A DNA stretch of 64,000 bases from Nostoc sp. ATCC 53789 (GTDB lineage: Bacteria; Cyanobacteriota; Cyanobacteriia; Cyanobacteriales; Nostocaceae), in contig NZ_CP046703.1 of assembly GCF_009873495.1 (NCBI RefSeq), positions 2,666,001-2,730,000 of the forward strand, read 5' to 3'. The notes beneath the pieces were generated by a model, which was not told where the DNA came from, did not search any database, and worked only from the letters and a program-made list of their open reading frames with translations. Every line of letters starts with the position of its first letter. Position 1 is the first letter of the stretch. Below, one piece after another: positions 18,211 through 26,286 of this stretch. Both the position numbers and the translations under genes were made by a program.

Positions 18211-18630
18211 ATGCAATATCTGCTAAAACGCGCATTCCTACCTGGCTTGATGGCTGCTACTTTAGCTGGTACTAGCTTAATCCCGATTCAACCTGCTTCT
18301 GCTGATGACCGAGTTATTAATAATGCAGCCATTGGAGCCGGGGCAGGTGTATTAAGTGGAGTTGTAACAAATTGTGGTTCCGTATTAGACAATGCTTTTA
18401 AAGGTGCTGCTGCTGGTGCTGCTGTTAATGCTGCCAATGGTGCAAGAAGCAACAGAGCCAGAAGAAGAAACGGACGTTTACCTGTTCAAGATATCGCTGT
18501 AGGTGCTGGTGCTGGTGTATTGGCAGGTGCAATTTCTGGTGGTTGTAGAACTACCTGGAAAAATGGTGTCAATGGTGCTGCTGCTGGTGCTGCGGTTAAT
18601 TTATTAGATAGAAGACCCAGAAGAAGATAA
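18211..18630 (+). CDS. Exported glycine-zipper repeat protein, unknown function
   Basis: The 139-residue protein starts with a clear signal peptide (LLKRAFLPGLMAATLAG, cleavage probably after PASA, about residue 31). The mature part is an internal duplication: each half has AVGAGAGVL(A/S)G, then a Cys, then G(A/V)NGAAAGAAVN, and an Arg-rich tail (NRARRRN, RRPRRR). Gly/Ala zippers of this kind pack as membrane-associated hairpins in outer-membrane lipoproteins such as the SlyB/OmpA-linked types. The two Cys could form a disulfide. Not assigned to a named family. Lone gene with ATG at 18211. Confidence 0.65.
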   Translation: MQYLLKRAFLPGLMAATLAGTSLIPIQPASADDRVINNAAIGAGAGVLSGVVTNCGSVLDNAFKGAAAGAAVNAANGARSNRARRRNGRLPVQDIAVGAGAGVLAGAISGGCRTTWKNGVNGAAAGAAVNLLDRRPRRR

Positions 18631-19132
18631 GAAGATCAGCAACAACCAGAAGATTAATGAGAGTTCGTTTCTTCCATGTCCTGTTCTCTCTATGGGGGAA
18701 ATTGGTCAGAGGACTGTTGTTGTATTTCACCCGCAATTCATATCACATCTCACCCGGAGGGGAGTGTGAGATGAATTGCGGTTTCAGCTAAATATTCAAG
18801 CGACCCTGGAGTAAACATTAGATACGTTTGCCCTACTACGGATAGAGAGATCGCTGCTACTGTTTTTGATTCTTTCTGATAGGCGCAGAAACTGACCCCG
18901 TTTTTAATTGGAGTAGGCGCTGAGTCAGGTCGGATTGAGTCAGCAAATGTAATATGGCTGGAGTACAACAAGGACAAAACAATGGTTCAAGGGGAAGCAT
19001 GACTATTACTGTCTCAGATTTGTATATTGAGTTAGGCATTCATGGTGTATGTACTAACGACACCAGTATATGTGACGAACTAATTTAAGGGACTCTTATC
19101 AATCTTCTCGTTTTTCATGATGAGTTTAACGA
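18631..19132. other. Gene-free stretch with one imperfect hairpin
   Basis: No gene is supported. At about 18731-18782, CCGCAATTCAT plus CATCTCAC pairs with GTGAGATGAATTGCGG as an imperfect hairpin about 100 bp after the glycine-zipper gene, a possible transcript end. Short open stretches between 18840 and 19080 carry no recognisable domain and no ribosome-binding site. Confidence 0.4.
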
Positions 19133-19213
19133 TTAGAAAAACTCACTCCTGGTGCGATCCTTAGTACCACAACCGCTATCACAGGCGTTCTGGGTACTAT
19201 TCAATTCAGAGGT

Positions 19214-19466
19214 GAATTGGCACTAAGTTAATCGCAAAGCCCTGATATAACTTGCTTTTTGAGTGTGGAGAGTGTGGGAAGGGTGGGGAGTATCGGAGGT
19301 GTGGGGAGGGTGGGGAGAAAGAGGAGAAATTGAATAACTGCACATCAATGAACGCTGCATTGCCTCCCACACCCCCCACACCTCCCACCCTTCCCTGTCC
19401 TCCCACCCCTCCCACCCCTCCCACACCCTGCCAGCAAGGAGGTTTCAGCTTTTCTTAGTGCCATTC
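19214..19466. mobile_element. MITE family A, copy 1 (253 bp, inverted orientation)
   Basis: Ends GAATTGGCACTAAG (19214-19227) and CTTAGTGCCATTC (19454-19466). Flanked by AATTCAGAGGT (19203-19213) and AATTCAGAAGT (19467-19477), an 11-bp target duplication with one mismatch. The body is an expanded run of GTGGGAGGT-like units on both arms. Relative to copies 2 and 3 it is inverted: its left end, with ATCGCAAAGCCCTGATATAA, is the complement of the right end of copy 3. The insertion provides the present stop codon of the neighbouring minus-strand gene. Confidence 0.85.
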
Positions 19467-20017
19467 AATTCAGAAGTAGTAGTTGCACCGACTGCCATTA
19501 CTTGAGACCATTCACTGACGCGGTTGTTATCTAAGACGGCTCGCACTCGATAACCAAGCTGAATTTTATGCATTAGCAAGATCAAATCACGGTTGAGTAA
19601 TCCTTGTGATTTTTCGTTTTCATTAGATGCAGCTTGTATACGAAAGCAGCGATCGCTTTGTCGTTTCAATTTGGGAGACTTGCCTTCCATCAGAACCGTT
19701 TGCAGTTCGTATGCTTCAGCTTCAGGATATGCTTCCCAGCAAAGTTGCCAGTAAGTCGACCAGCGAATTAAGTCTGATGGTAATTCCTCGACTTCATCCG
19801 ACAATGTAGACACAAGTCGGGTAACTGAAGGTTGTACCACTTGAGGCTGACTGGAGGTGATATCAGCAGTTACAGGGTTTATAAATCCTGGTTGCCCAAT
19901 CTGTGCAGCTACAGATGAACCATCATCAACAACTAATATCAGCCCGAATATCAAAGTTAACAGCAGCATCAATCGTAGGCATTGTAATTGCACTAACGAC
20001 AAGATTTTCAGATTCAT
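19445..20017 (-). CDS. Exported protein of unknown function, C-terminus replaced by MITE
   Basis: The 190-residue product has a long N-terminal hydrophobic segment (LRLMLLLTLIFGLILVV, signal peptide or anchor) and a mature part with two Cys and LIRWSTYWQLCWEAYPEAEAY-like sequence resembling a fibronectin-III or sugar-binding beta module (RVRAVLDNNRVSEWSQV). I do not recognise a named family. The final NGTKKS residues and the stop come from the MITE. Without the element the frame continues through the other copy of the duplicated target as NSTQNACDSGCGTKD and on to a stop at 19133, about 22 residues past ELN. Probably still functional, since only the tail is changed. Confidence 0.6.
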   Translation of the reverse strand: MNLKILSLVQLQCLRLMLLLTLIFGLILVVDDGSSVAAQIGQPGFINPVTADITSSQPQVVQPSVTRLVSTLSDEVEELPSDLIRWSTYWQLCWEAYPEAEAYELQTVLMEGKSPKLKRQSDRCFRIQAASNENEKSQGLLNRDLILLMHKIQLGYRVRAVLDNNRVSEWSQVMAVGATTTSELNGTKKS

Positions 20018-20144
20018 AATTATGCAAAAGTTAATTGCTTAGGCACAAGCCAAGAAAAAAGATACCAGCCGTTATAAAAGAGAGCTACGCTATACAACGA
20101 GCAGCTAAAAATACGGCTGGTATAGGAGTGAAAGCTGTCTCCCC

Positions 20145-21443
20145 TTACCACTCCACAGGTAGAATGATGCTGCCGTTGTCGGCATAGATTGTTCGAGAAC
20201 GGATATGCGTTCTGGGAGCTACTGTAGAGTTGAAGACTGCGCTTCTTTGCCCAATTGCTGATCTGTTGCCAATGCTGGCGCGGAATATAACAGAGTTCGG
20301 CCCTAGCCCTACAGCATCACCTATGCTAGTTTCAGGGCCATTAGCAACACCATTGACAACCTGCCTACCGCCATGAACTAGAGTGCGAGGCCCATAACCA
20401 ACACCATTACCAAGAGTCAAACTAGTGGTTTCTAATGCGTGAAAGACAACATCGTTTGCCATACCAGCAATTTGTCCAACATTAAAAGGTTCACCCTCAT
20501 CAGCACGCAGCGAAATTCTATTAGCTATTTTGTTGTTGAGAGTTGGTAAAGAATCTTGGAAAGTAAGATTACCGATAATGCGGTTACGGAAGTTTGGATC
20601 ACGAGTTTGACTTCCACCTATCTGCGGCAGACTTCCAGAATTAAAGAAGGTGACGGGAGCATAATTAATTCCTGTGACGTTTGTCAAGTCTGCCCTAGCT
20701 AAATCTGTGTAACCTTTGGCAAATGCTTCATTGACTTCAATAATGCCTTCCATTAATGCAACGTCTGCTTGTGTCAGGTTGACTACTTTCCCCAAACTGC
20801 CACTACTAGCTTGTAGGTTAGTTGTGACGTTTTTACCGGGCAAAACAACTTTACCAGCAGGTAAGGTAACACCAGGGCCAACCCGCGCCAGAAAGTTTAC
20901 TACTGTGTTTCTTTCTATAGTTGCACCATCTATTTCACAGTTGAAGGCGAGAAATGTCTCTGGAATAGTATTACTAAACTGAGTATTGGTAACTGGGTCA
21001 GTAAAAGGCCCGGTTAAGCCTTGAGTACCGATTTTAGCTGCACCTTTGATCGTGGCCATGTGTGCCAGAATGACACGCTCGCCAATCTCCACTCCCGTTC
21101 CTGATGCTATGATTTTCACTTGGTCTTGGGCATTAGAATCTGCTGCAATACTAATAGGAGCATTAGTAGCATCTAACTCAGCAAATGGAGCGACGTAGAC
21201 TTTTTCGCCCAAGGTAATATTTGTGGGATTGGTGATTGTTGCTGTTGGGTCAACAAAACTAGCTGACTCGGAAGGTGCGGTATTTGGGCATACAGGTAGG
21301 TTTCCCACAGTTGGATTACACGTTCCTCCAGCAGCTACTGCGGGTTGTATATATATCTGTGTGCTGATGGCAAACGCTAGGATAATTGCAACTAAGGCGC
21401 TAAAAATTGGGCGAGGTTTGAACATGGAAAGAAAACTCCTCAC
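20145..21443 (-). CDS. Exported left-handed beta-helix protein, gamma-carbonic-anhydrase-like
   Basis: The 432-residue protein begins with a signal peptide (ALVAIILAFAISTQIYIQPAVAA). The mature part shows hexapeptide-type repeats ([LIV]-G-x4): ITLGEKVYVAPFAELDA, VEIGERVILAHMATIKG, IGTQ, then a second block TSIGDAVGLGPNSVIFRASI, SAIGQRSAVFNSTV. This resembles the CcmM N-terminal/gamma-CA fold, where His ligands come from neighbouring turns. HMATIKG and VHGGRQVV give candidate His, but a full three-His zinc set is not certain. Location should be periplasmic or thylakoid lumen. Unlike CcmM there are no RbcS-like repeats. Activity as a carbonic anhydrase is inference only. Confidence 0.7.
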   Translation of the reverse strand: MRSFLSMFKPRPIFSALVAIILAFAISTQIYIQPAVAAGGTCNPTVGNLPVCPNTAPSESASFVDPTATITNPTNITLGEKVYVAPFAELDATNAPISIAADSNAQDQVKIIASGTGVEIGERVILAHMATIKGAAKIGTQGLTGPFTDPVTNTQFSNTIPETFLAFNCEIDGATIERNTVVNFLARVGPGVTLPAGKVVLPGKNVTTNLQASSGSLGKVVNLTQADVALMEGIIEVNEAFAKGYTDLARADLTNVTGINYAPVTFFNSGSLPQIGGSQTRDPNFRNRIIGNLTFQDSLPTLNNKIANRISLRADEGEPFNVGQIAGMANDVVFHALETTSLTLGNGVGYGPRTLVHGGRQVVNGVANGPETSIGDAVGLGPNSVIFRASIGNRSAIGQRSAVFNSTVAPRTHIRSRTIYADNGSIILPVEW

Positions 21444-21615
21444 GGTTTTTGGAATATTTGGCTATGGGATAATCTGCGCTCTTCAAGTAAGAGATATAGT
21501 CAAGCAATTGCCTACAGTTGGCGAAACGCGATCGCCACCGCAGGAATTACTCAAAAATTACATTGCACTCGTCTGTATTTAGGCTCTTTTTCTGTTTGAG
21601 TATGAGAAATGCGGG

Positions 21616-21843
21616 TTAACCACCCCAATAACCTGCCAATCTGAAGACTACTTGCAAGATAGATGATAATAAGGAGTTCAAAAGTGGAACTGTAATTATC
21701 GTTGTTGCCCCAGCAGCCGCCTCATTGTAGACACTTTCCCAAGCTTCTGGCCCGCTAGTAGATTGTCCATGAACTTGTGTACTAACAGCTAACGTTAAGC
21801 CAAACGCAGCTAAACCAACTAGTATTGTGCGACGTTTCAACAT
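21616..21843 (-). CDS. Small exported protein, unknown function
   Basis: The 75-residue ORF starts with a signal-peptide-like segment (KRRTILVGLAAFGLTLAVST, cleavage after VHG). Then come a short polar part (SGPEAWESVYNEAAAG) and a hydrophobic C-terminus ending in GYWGG. It lies about 170 bp upstream, in transcription order, of the beta-helix protein on the same strand, so the two may be co-expressed. No family recognised. Confidence 0.5.
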   Translation of the reverse strand: MLKRRTILVGLAAFGLTLAVSTQVHGQSTSGPEAWESVYNEAAAGATTIITVPLLNSLLSSILQVVFRLAGYWGG

Positions 21844-21908
21844 GATTTCTTGATACCTAATAGTCCGCCAAATTTATTGGGTAAGGTAAAGCGAAAAGGT
21901 ACAGGACA

Positions 21909-22086
21909 GAATGGCACTAAGAAAACCTGAAACCTTTGTCTGAGGGAGGTGTGGGAGGATGGGGAGGTGTGGGAGGTGTGGGAGGATGAGGAAGAAGTCT
22001 TACCCCCCACACTCCCCCCTCTCCCCACACTCCCCACACTCAAAAGCCAGTGAAATCAAGGGTTTGCGCTTATCTTAGTGCCATTC
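21909..22086. mobile_element. MITE family A, copy 2 (178 bp)
   Basis: Ends GAATGGCACTAAG (21909-21921) and CTTAGTGCCATTC (22074-22086) are perfect 13-bp inverted repeats. The 11-bp direct repeat GGTACAGGACA is exact at 21898-21908 and 22087-22097. The interior is GTGGGAGGT-type repeats on the left and CCCCACACTC-type on the right, forming a long hairpin. No ORF. Confidence 0.88.
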
Positions 22087-22097
22087 GGTACAGGACA

Positions 22098-23013
22098 TAC
22101 TTTAACTTTTCGGTTTACCTAACCTAATAACTTTCAAATTTAATTTAATCAAGTACAAATTGCTACATCCAGCAATTAACAGTTCATTGTAGACTTATTT
22201 GCTGTTTAACACTAGAGTTTTAGATATTGAAAAAATTTATGGAAATAATAAAAATAGTAATTAAATTTATAATGGAAAACTGTGTTCACAGGATAGTTTT
22301 TTAATTAAAAAGTCATCTACCTTAAGGAATAAAATTAGATTAATTTTTGCTAGTAAAAATTAATTTTAATTCTATCTTTGGGGGGATAAATATTTAAGCT
22401 GTATCCTAAATAGGAGTTTGGAGAAAATATATAGACATCGATATGGTAATCTTATTTGATTAAAAAACTACTACATTACCATACACGTAAATATTTAATT
22501 TCCTGAAAGCCTTATCTGATTGGGGTTTTGCTAAATTCCACTCTGATTCAGGTTCGTCAATATTTAGATGCGTTTGCCCTGGTTGCCGATCCTGCCCAAA
22601 CATTAGATCAGTGGTTGACTGCACAATCGATTGATCTTTTTGCCTGCAAGTTGTTCGTCAGCAATCCTATGGAATGTATACTGCTGACCCGGAGGCAATT
22701 GGAGTTGGTTTCTTTGCTTACAGAGGTACTTCTGGCGATCGCCTACGGCGGGCGCTTGCGCCATCGCAGTCTGCGAATTCAAGGGTGGAGTGGATGGCGT
22801 GAATCATCTGTTGATTGCCGTGTTTGGCAGACATTAAATCTTTTGTTACTCAACGATCAATACGGTGTAACCCCTGTAACCCACAGCGTACACCCGATCT
22901 AAGCCCCAGCGATAGCCGTTTCTACGTCTAAAGATACAAGTTTATTTAATTTTGAGAGATTAATCAGAGATTAATGAGATATTAAGTTGAAAAACTAATT
23001 CAGATAGAAACTT
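22098..23013. other. AT-rich stretch with degraded coding remnant(s)
   Basis: 22098-22520 is very AT-rich with no gene. Between 22528 and 22902 a 124-codon frame starting at TTG is open (IQVRQYLDAFALVADPAQTL at its start), and another frame nearby reads YGMYTADPEAIGVGFFAYRG before a stop. The shift between frames and a GCGATCGCCTACGGCGGGCG repeat core at about 22737 suggest a decayed gene hit by a palindromic repeat. I cannot name it. Confidence 0.3.
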
Positions 23014-23247
23014 ATGACAACCGAGCAAGAGCTTCAATCTCTTTTTAATACCTTAGATAGCGATCAAGACGGCAAAGTATCCATTAATGATCTTTTTTTA
23101 AGTCCTGGCTTAAGTGCAATCGTCTCATCCGAAACAAATACCACTAGTCCCCAGGAATTACTAGTAAATTATGATTCAGACGAAGACGGTAGTATTACCT
23201 TTGAAGAGTTAAAGGAAGCAGTTGAGAAAGCAAATAATTTAACCTAG
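23014..23247 (+). CDS. Two-EF-hand calcium-binding protein (CSE-like)
   Basis: The 77-residue soluble protein consists of two EF-hands. Loop 1 is DSDQDGKVSINDL (about residues 15-27) and loop 2 is DSDEDGSITFEEL (about 54-66); both have Asp/Asn/Ser at 1, 3, 5, Gly at 6 and an acid at 12, so both should bind Ca2+ (loop 1 ends in Asp). Size and architecture match the conserved cyanobacterial calcium-sensor EF-hand (CSE) described in Anabaena, linked there to photosynthetic electron transport and filament morphology. Identity to CSE is inferred from architecture. Lone gene. Confidence 0.85.
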   Translation: MTTEQELQSLFNTLDSDQDGKVSINDLFLSPGLSAIVSSETNTTSPQELLVNYDSDEDGSITFEELKEAVEKANNLT

Positions 23248-23636
23248 CAACCTAATTCCTAACACCCAATACCCAAAAATCCTGAAGCTGAAATTGCAGC
23301 AAGGTTTGCACAGCGCTGGTCAGTTCTACCAACAGCTAGTCTCCACAATAGGCTCGGCTGTTGGCATTGCTGATGGTAAGCCTTACTGGATGGCATACCT
23401 GGGGCTGTGGCAGATTTGGGTTAACTTTAGGAGCAGGTGTACGTCTGTGGTGTGCAATTGGTTGGTGGTGGTGTAGGTCACAGTAGTACACTATTTCATC
23501 AAAACTGTTACTGGTAGTCGGTTATTTTGCAGTTTCCCAGTTTGGAGCAAATAATCTCTATTGCCTTGCCCTTGAAAAAAACAATTTTGTGTTCGTTGTC
23601 TTCTGAGTCGCTTAAAGTAACTTCACAAGGTTAGTT
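23248..23636. other. Spacer between the EF-hand gene and nblA, no gene supported
   Basis: A 60-codon plus-strand frame at 23294-23476 shows no domain, no ribosome-binding site and an odd Trp/Gly-rich composition. I read it as non-coding or remnant DNA. Confidence 0.35.
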
Positions 23637-23834
23637 TTAACCCAAGATTGAACCGGAATCAACTTCCCACTGATGTTTGAGCAATTCTTGGTAAGTCTTT
23701 TCCCTTATCATCATCTGCTGATACAGCATCAGCAAAAACTCTTGAGCTTGTTCACGGGACATCTGCTGCACTTGATCAGAGAAAGTTCTAAGGCTAAATT
23801 CTTGTTCTAAAGATAATTCAATGGGTTGATTCAT
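23637..23834 (-). CDS. nblA: Phycobilisome degradation protein NblA
   Basis: The 65-residue helical protein carries the NblA pattern: IELSLEQEFSLRTFSDQVQQ, MSREQAQEFLLMLYQQMMIR, then ETYQELLKHQW close to the end. NblA binds phycobiliproteins and hands them to the Clp protease during nitrogen or sulfur starvation. The C-terminal Leu/Lys-rich helix used for phycobiliprotein binding is intact. A perfect 18-bp dyad lies 30 bp upstream of the start (23864-23881). Expression is expected to rise on nitrogen step-down, but no canonical GTA-N8-TAC NtcA site was found nearby by eye. Confidence 0.92.
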   Translation of the reverse strand: MNQPIELSLEQEFSLRTFSDQVQQMSREQAQEFLLMLYQQMMIREKTYQELLKHQWEVDSGSILG

Positions 23835-23863
23835 CGCTTTTATTACCTACTCTTTTATTTGAG

Positions 23864-23881
23864 TTTGCTTATGTAAGCAAA
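23864..23881. promoter_or_regulatory. Perfect dyad upstream of nblA
   Basis: TTTGCTTATGTAAGCAAA has 8-bp perfect arms around TG, centred about 38 bp from the nblA ATG. This is a place where a dimeric regulator or an mRNA leader hairpin could act. The binding protein is unknown. Confidence 0.45.
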
Positions 23882-24397
23882 TATTGCTTTATATAAATAA
23901 ATATTACGATGGCTTTACAAAAATTAAAGGGTGTAAACCGTACCGACGTAGGTTAGAAATGCCGTATCTGCTGCTGAAAACCTTGATATCACTCCATTGT
24001 GGCAACCCAAGTAAAAACCTAAGTTCTAAAGTTTCTTACTTTGAAGTTTTTAAAGCATTTTTAGCCTCTGCTTGCGCCATCGCTGTTGGAGAGGATGGGC
24101 AATACTTTGGGCAATAGTGGTGAGCGTCGCGGCGTGATGCTGAAGTTTGAGAATGTGAATATGACAAATTTGCTCAACTGGTTACAGATGCGCCACAGTG
24201 GAATGAATGGATGGATGGCGTGAGAAAGGGGCGATGAAAGATCGTCCAGAGTTGTATGAGTTCGTTCAAAACATTCAGTATCTTTGGATCTGTGACTAAA
24301 TTTGGTTCCATATTCTTTGACACAACATCACAGTCAATACCCTCTAATATTAGATGGGCGGCTCAAAGTCGTTTGAACTTTTTCTGGAGAAATTTCA

Positions 24398-24904
24398 ATG
24401 ACCATTTCAATGTACCAAGCTTTAATACCCGTGTCTATTCGCACACTGAATAACCTTACAAACATTCTTGAAAAAGGTGCTGCTTATGCTGAAACTAAAA
24501 AAATAGATCCTTCTGTGTTGATTAATAGTCGTCTATCCCCAGATATGTTTCCATTATCAAAACAAGTGCAAATTGCCTCTGACATAGTAAATAGAGGTGC
24601 CGCACGGTTAGCTCTTATAGAACCACCTAAATTCGAGGACAATGAAACTACATTTCCTCAACTTATTGACCGCATTCAAAAAACTATCTCTCATTTAAAT
24701 ACGTTTAAACCTGAACAAATTGACGGTTCAGAAGAAAGAGAAATTACCCTACAAATGCGTGACAATACTCTCTCTTTTCAAGGAATGCCATATCTGTTCT
24801 ATTTTGTTTTACCAAATCTTTATTTCCATGTTACAACAGCATATAACATTCTCAGACACTGCGGTGTCGAACTTGGCAAACAAGACTTCCTTGGTCAGCC
24901 TTAA
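24398..24904 (+). CDS. DUF1993 family protein
   Basis: The 168-residue helical protein fits DUF1993: SMYQALIPVSIRTLNNLTNI at the start, then INSRLSPDMFPLSKQVQIAS, and a C-terminal FYFVLPNLYFHVTTAYNILR with HCGVELGKQDFLG. This is a DinB-like four-helix fold of unknown biochemical role; the HVTTAYNILRH stretch is the most conserved part. Lone gene. The preceding 23885-24397 holds no supported gene, only remnants such as EYDKFAQLVTDAPQWNEWMD (about 24160-24230). Confidence 0.82.
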   Translation: MTISMYQALIPVSIRTLNNLTNILEKGAAYAETKKIDPSVLINSRLSPDMFPLSKQVQIASDIVNRGAARLALIEPPKFEDNETTFPQLIDRIQKTISHLNTFKPEQIDGSEEREITLQMRDNTLSFQGMPYLFYFVLPNLYFHVTTAYNILRHCGVELGKQDFLGQP

Positions 24905-25080
24905 TTAGAGCAATATCTAACGCAATTTTTTCGAGAATTTCCGATCTTGCTTGGGTTAGTAAAAAATAGACTTCTTGACTTCTTGGCATTGTGGGGAAAA
25001 GTTTTTTCTTCTTCAACATTTCCCTTCTCTCTTTCTCGATAATTACACTGGCTTGAATCTCGCCGATTAATTAGTAAAAT

Positions 25081-25554
25081 CTAATACTGTAGGACTATTC
25101 GGTTTGCTAATCCCACGCCGTATAGATGGGGCCGCCAACCTGCAAACTTGCCTTGACGAATTAAGCGATCGCCTGGCAACATCTGACGGGCTAACCCGAT
25201 GATCAGTCCAATGGTTAACTCAGCTGTTGGCACAGCCAATAAGCTAGGCACGATGGTGAACCACACACCTTGACGAGTGCAGGCATCAACATCAAAGTTA
25301 TCGTAACCTTTCAATGCTCCGGCGATAATCTTCAATTTTGGACAAGCTTTCAGAAACGCCTCATCGATTTGATCTGGCATAAAAACCATCAAAGCTTCAG
25401 CGTCCTGCGCCAACTTGAGAATTTCTTCACGCGGTAAAGTCTCTCTAGTTGGATTTGCAACTACCTCACAATACTCACTTAAGTTTGTAATAATTTCTGG
25501 ATGAACCCAGTGGGTAATTACAACTTTAGGTTTCATCAGCAACCTCATAGTCAC
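25081..25554 (-). pseudogene. ptxD: Truncated phosphite dehydrogenase (PtxD-like)
   Basis: The 157-codon frame matches the N-terminal half of Ptx[40 protein letters not shown], then [20 protein letters not shown] and TVPTAEL-like [17 protein letters not shown], ending [15 protein letters not shown] before an early stop. Full PtxD is about 335 residues. The NAD-binding GxGxxG loop, which should begin within about five residues, and the catalytic Arg/Glu/His half are missing. The downstream DNA does not resume the gene. Phosphite oxidation to phosphate is therefore lost here. No phosphonate/phosphite transport genes are adjacent. Confidence 0.8.
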
Positions 25555-25738
25555 CGCAAGGCGGAATTAAAAATTAAAAATTAAAAACGTTTTTTACTCA
25601 CTGTATCAAAGCCAATGTGTTGACGATTAAGGCTTGATTGAACTAAGGAGTCTCTTAATTCTGTTGTGATTTGAACAAGAAAGGGAGAGGTTATCCACTT
25701 TCTTGTTCAAGTCATACTTACCTAGTTGGGATGCCAAA

Positions 25739-26188
25739 TTAGACTTCTTCTTTGCTGTCAAACAAGACTTTAATTCGTTGTTCGATCTCTTCGGATGAAA
25801 CATCCTCTTGATGAGTCGCAATCCACCAATAATTTCCGTTTGGGTCTTTCACAGCCGCATGGCGATCGCCCCAAAATTCATCATTTGGCTGCATCATTGA
25901 GGTAGCACCTGCTTTGAGAGCATTGTCATAAATTGTGTCCGTATTCTCAACATATAGGTAAATGGAACTTGGCATCGGCTTAAATTCACACCTTGCTTCG
26001 CTCACCATTATTACTGAGTCGCCAATTTTGACTTCAGCATTCATGATGCTACCTTCTGGATGTAGGGTATGACGAATTTCCTTAGCTGCAAATCCCTGTT
26101 TGAGAAACTCGATTAGGGTTGCTGCCCCTTCGACAAAAAGATACGGCGTAACAGTATGATAACCGGATGGAATAGGTTTAACTGCCAT
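25739..26188 (-). CDS. VOC-superfamily protein, PhnB/glyoxalase-like
   Basis: The 149-residue protein starts MAVKPIPSGYHTVTPYLFVE and contains AAKEIRHTLHPEGSIMNAEV, AAVKDPNGNYWWIATHQEDV. This is the PhnB-type VOC pattern used by many bleomycin-resistance-like and glyoxalase-like proteins. The substrate is unknown, but metal-ligand positions (His in RHTLHPEG region, Glu/His near the C-terminus) are plausible. It sits between ilvD and the ptxD remnant on the minus strand. Confidence 0.8.
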   Translation of the reverse strand: MAVKPIPSGYHTVTPYLFVEGAATLIEFLKQGFAAKEIRHTLHPEGSIMNAEVKIGDSVIMVSEARCEFKPMPSSIYLYVENTDTIYDNALKAGATSMMQPNDEFWGDRHAAVKDPNGNYWWIATHQEDVSSEEIEQRIKVLFDSKEEV

Positions 26189-26286
26189 AATTGTTGCAGA
26201 GATAATTTAGTACAAATGTATTGTAGTTTAGGCTAACTACATTTTCTGCAATCTTAAAACTCTGTATCAATTACCCGATCTATATA

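Noticed and set aside
19206-19458. Three Gly/Trp- or Pro-rich ORFs over the MITE
   Set aside because: Produced by GTGGGAGGT repeats of the element, not genes.
22528-22902. 124-codon plus-strand ORF
   Set aside because: TTG start, repeat core inside and another frame with equally protein-like sequence; reported only as possible decayed coding DNA.
23637-23900. NtcA box (GTA-N8-TAC) for nblA
   Set aside because: No match with correct spacing found near the start by eye.
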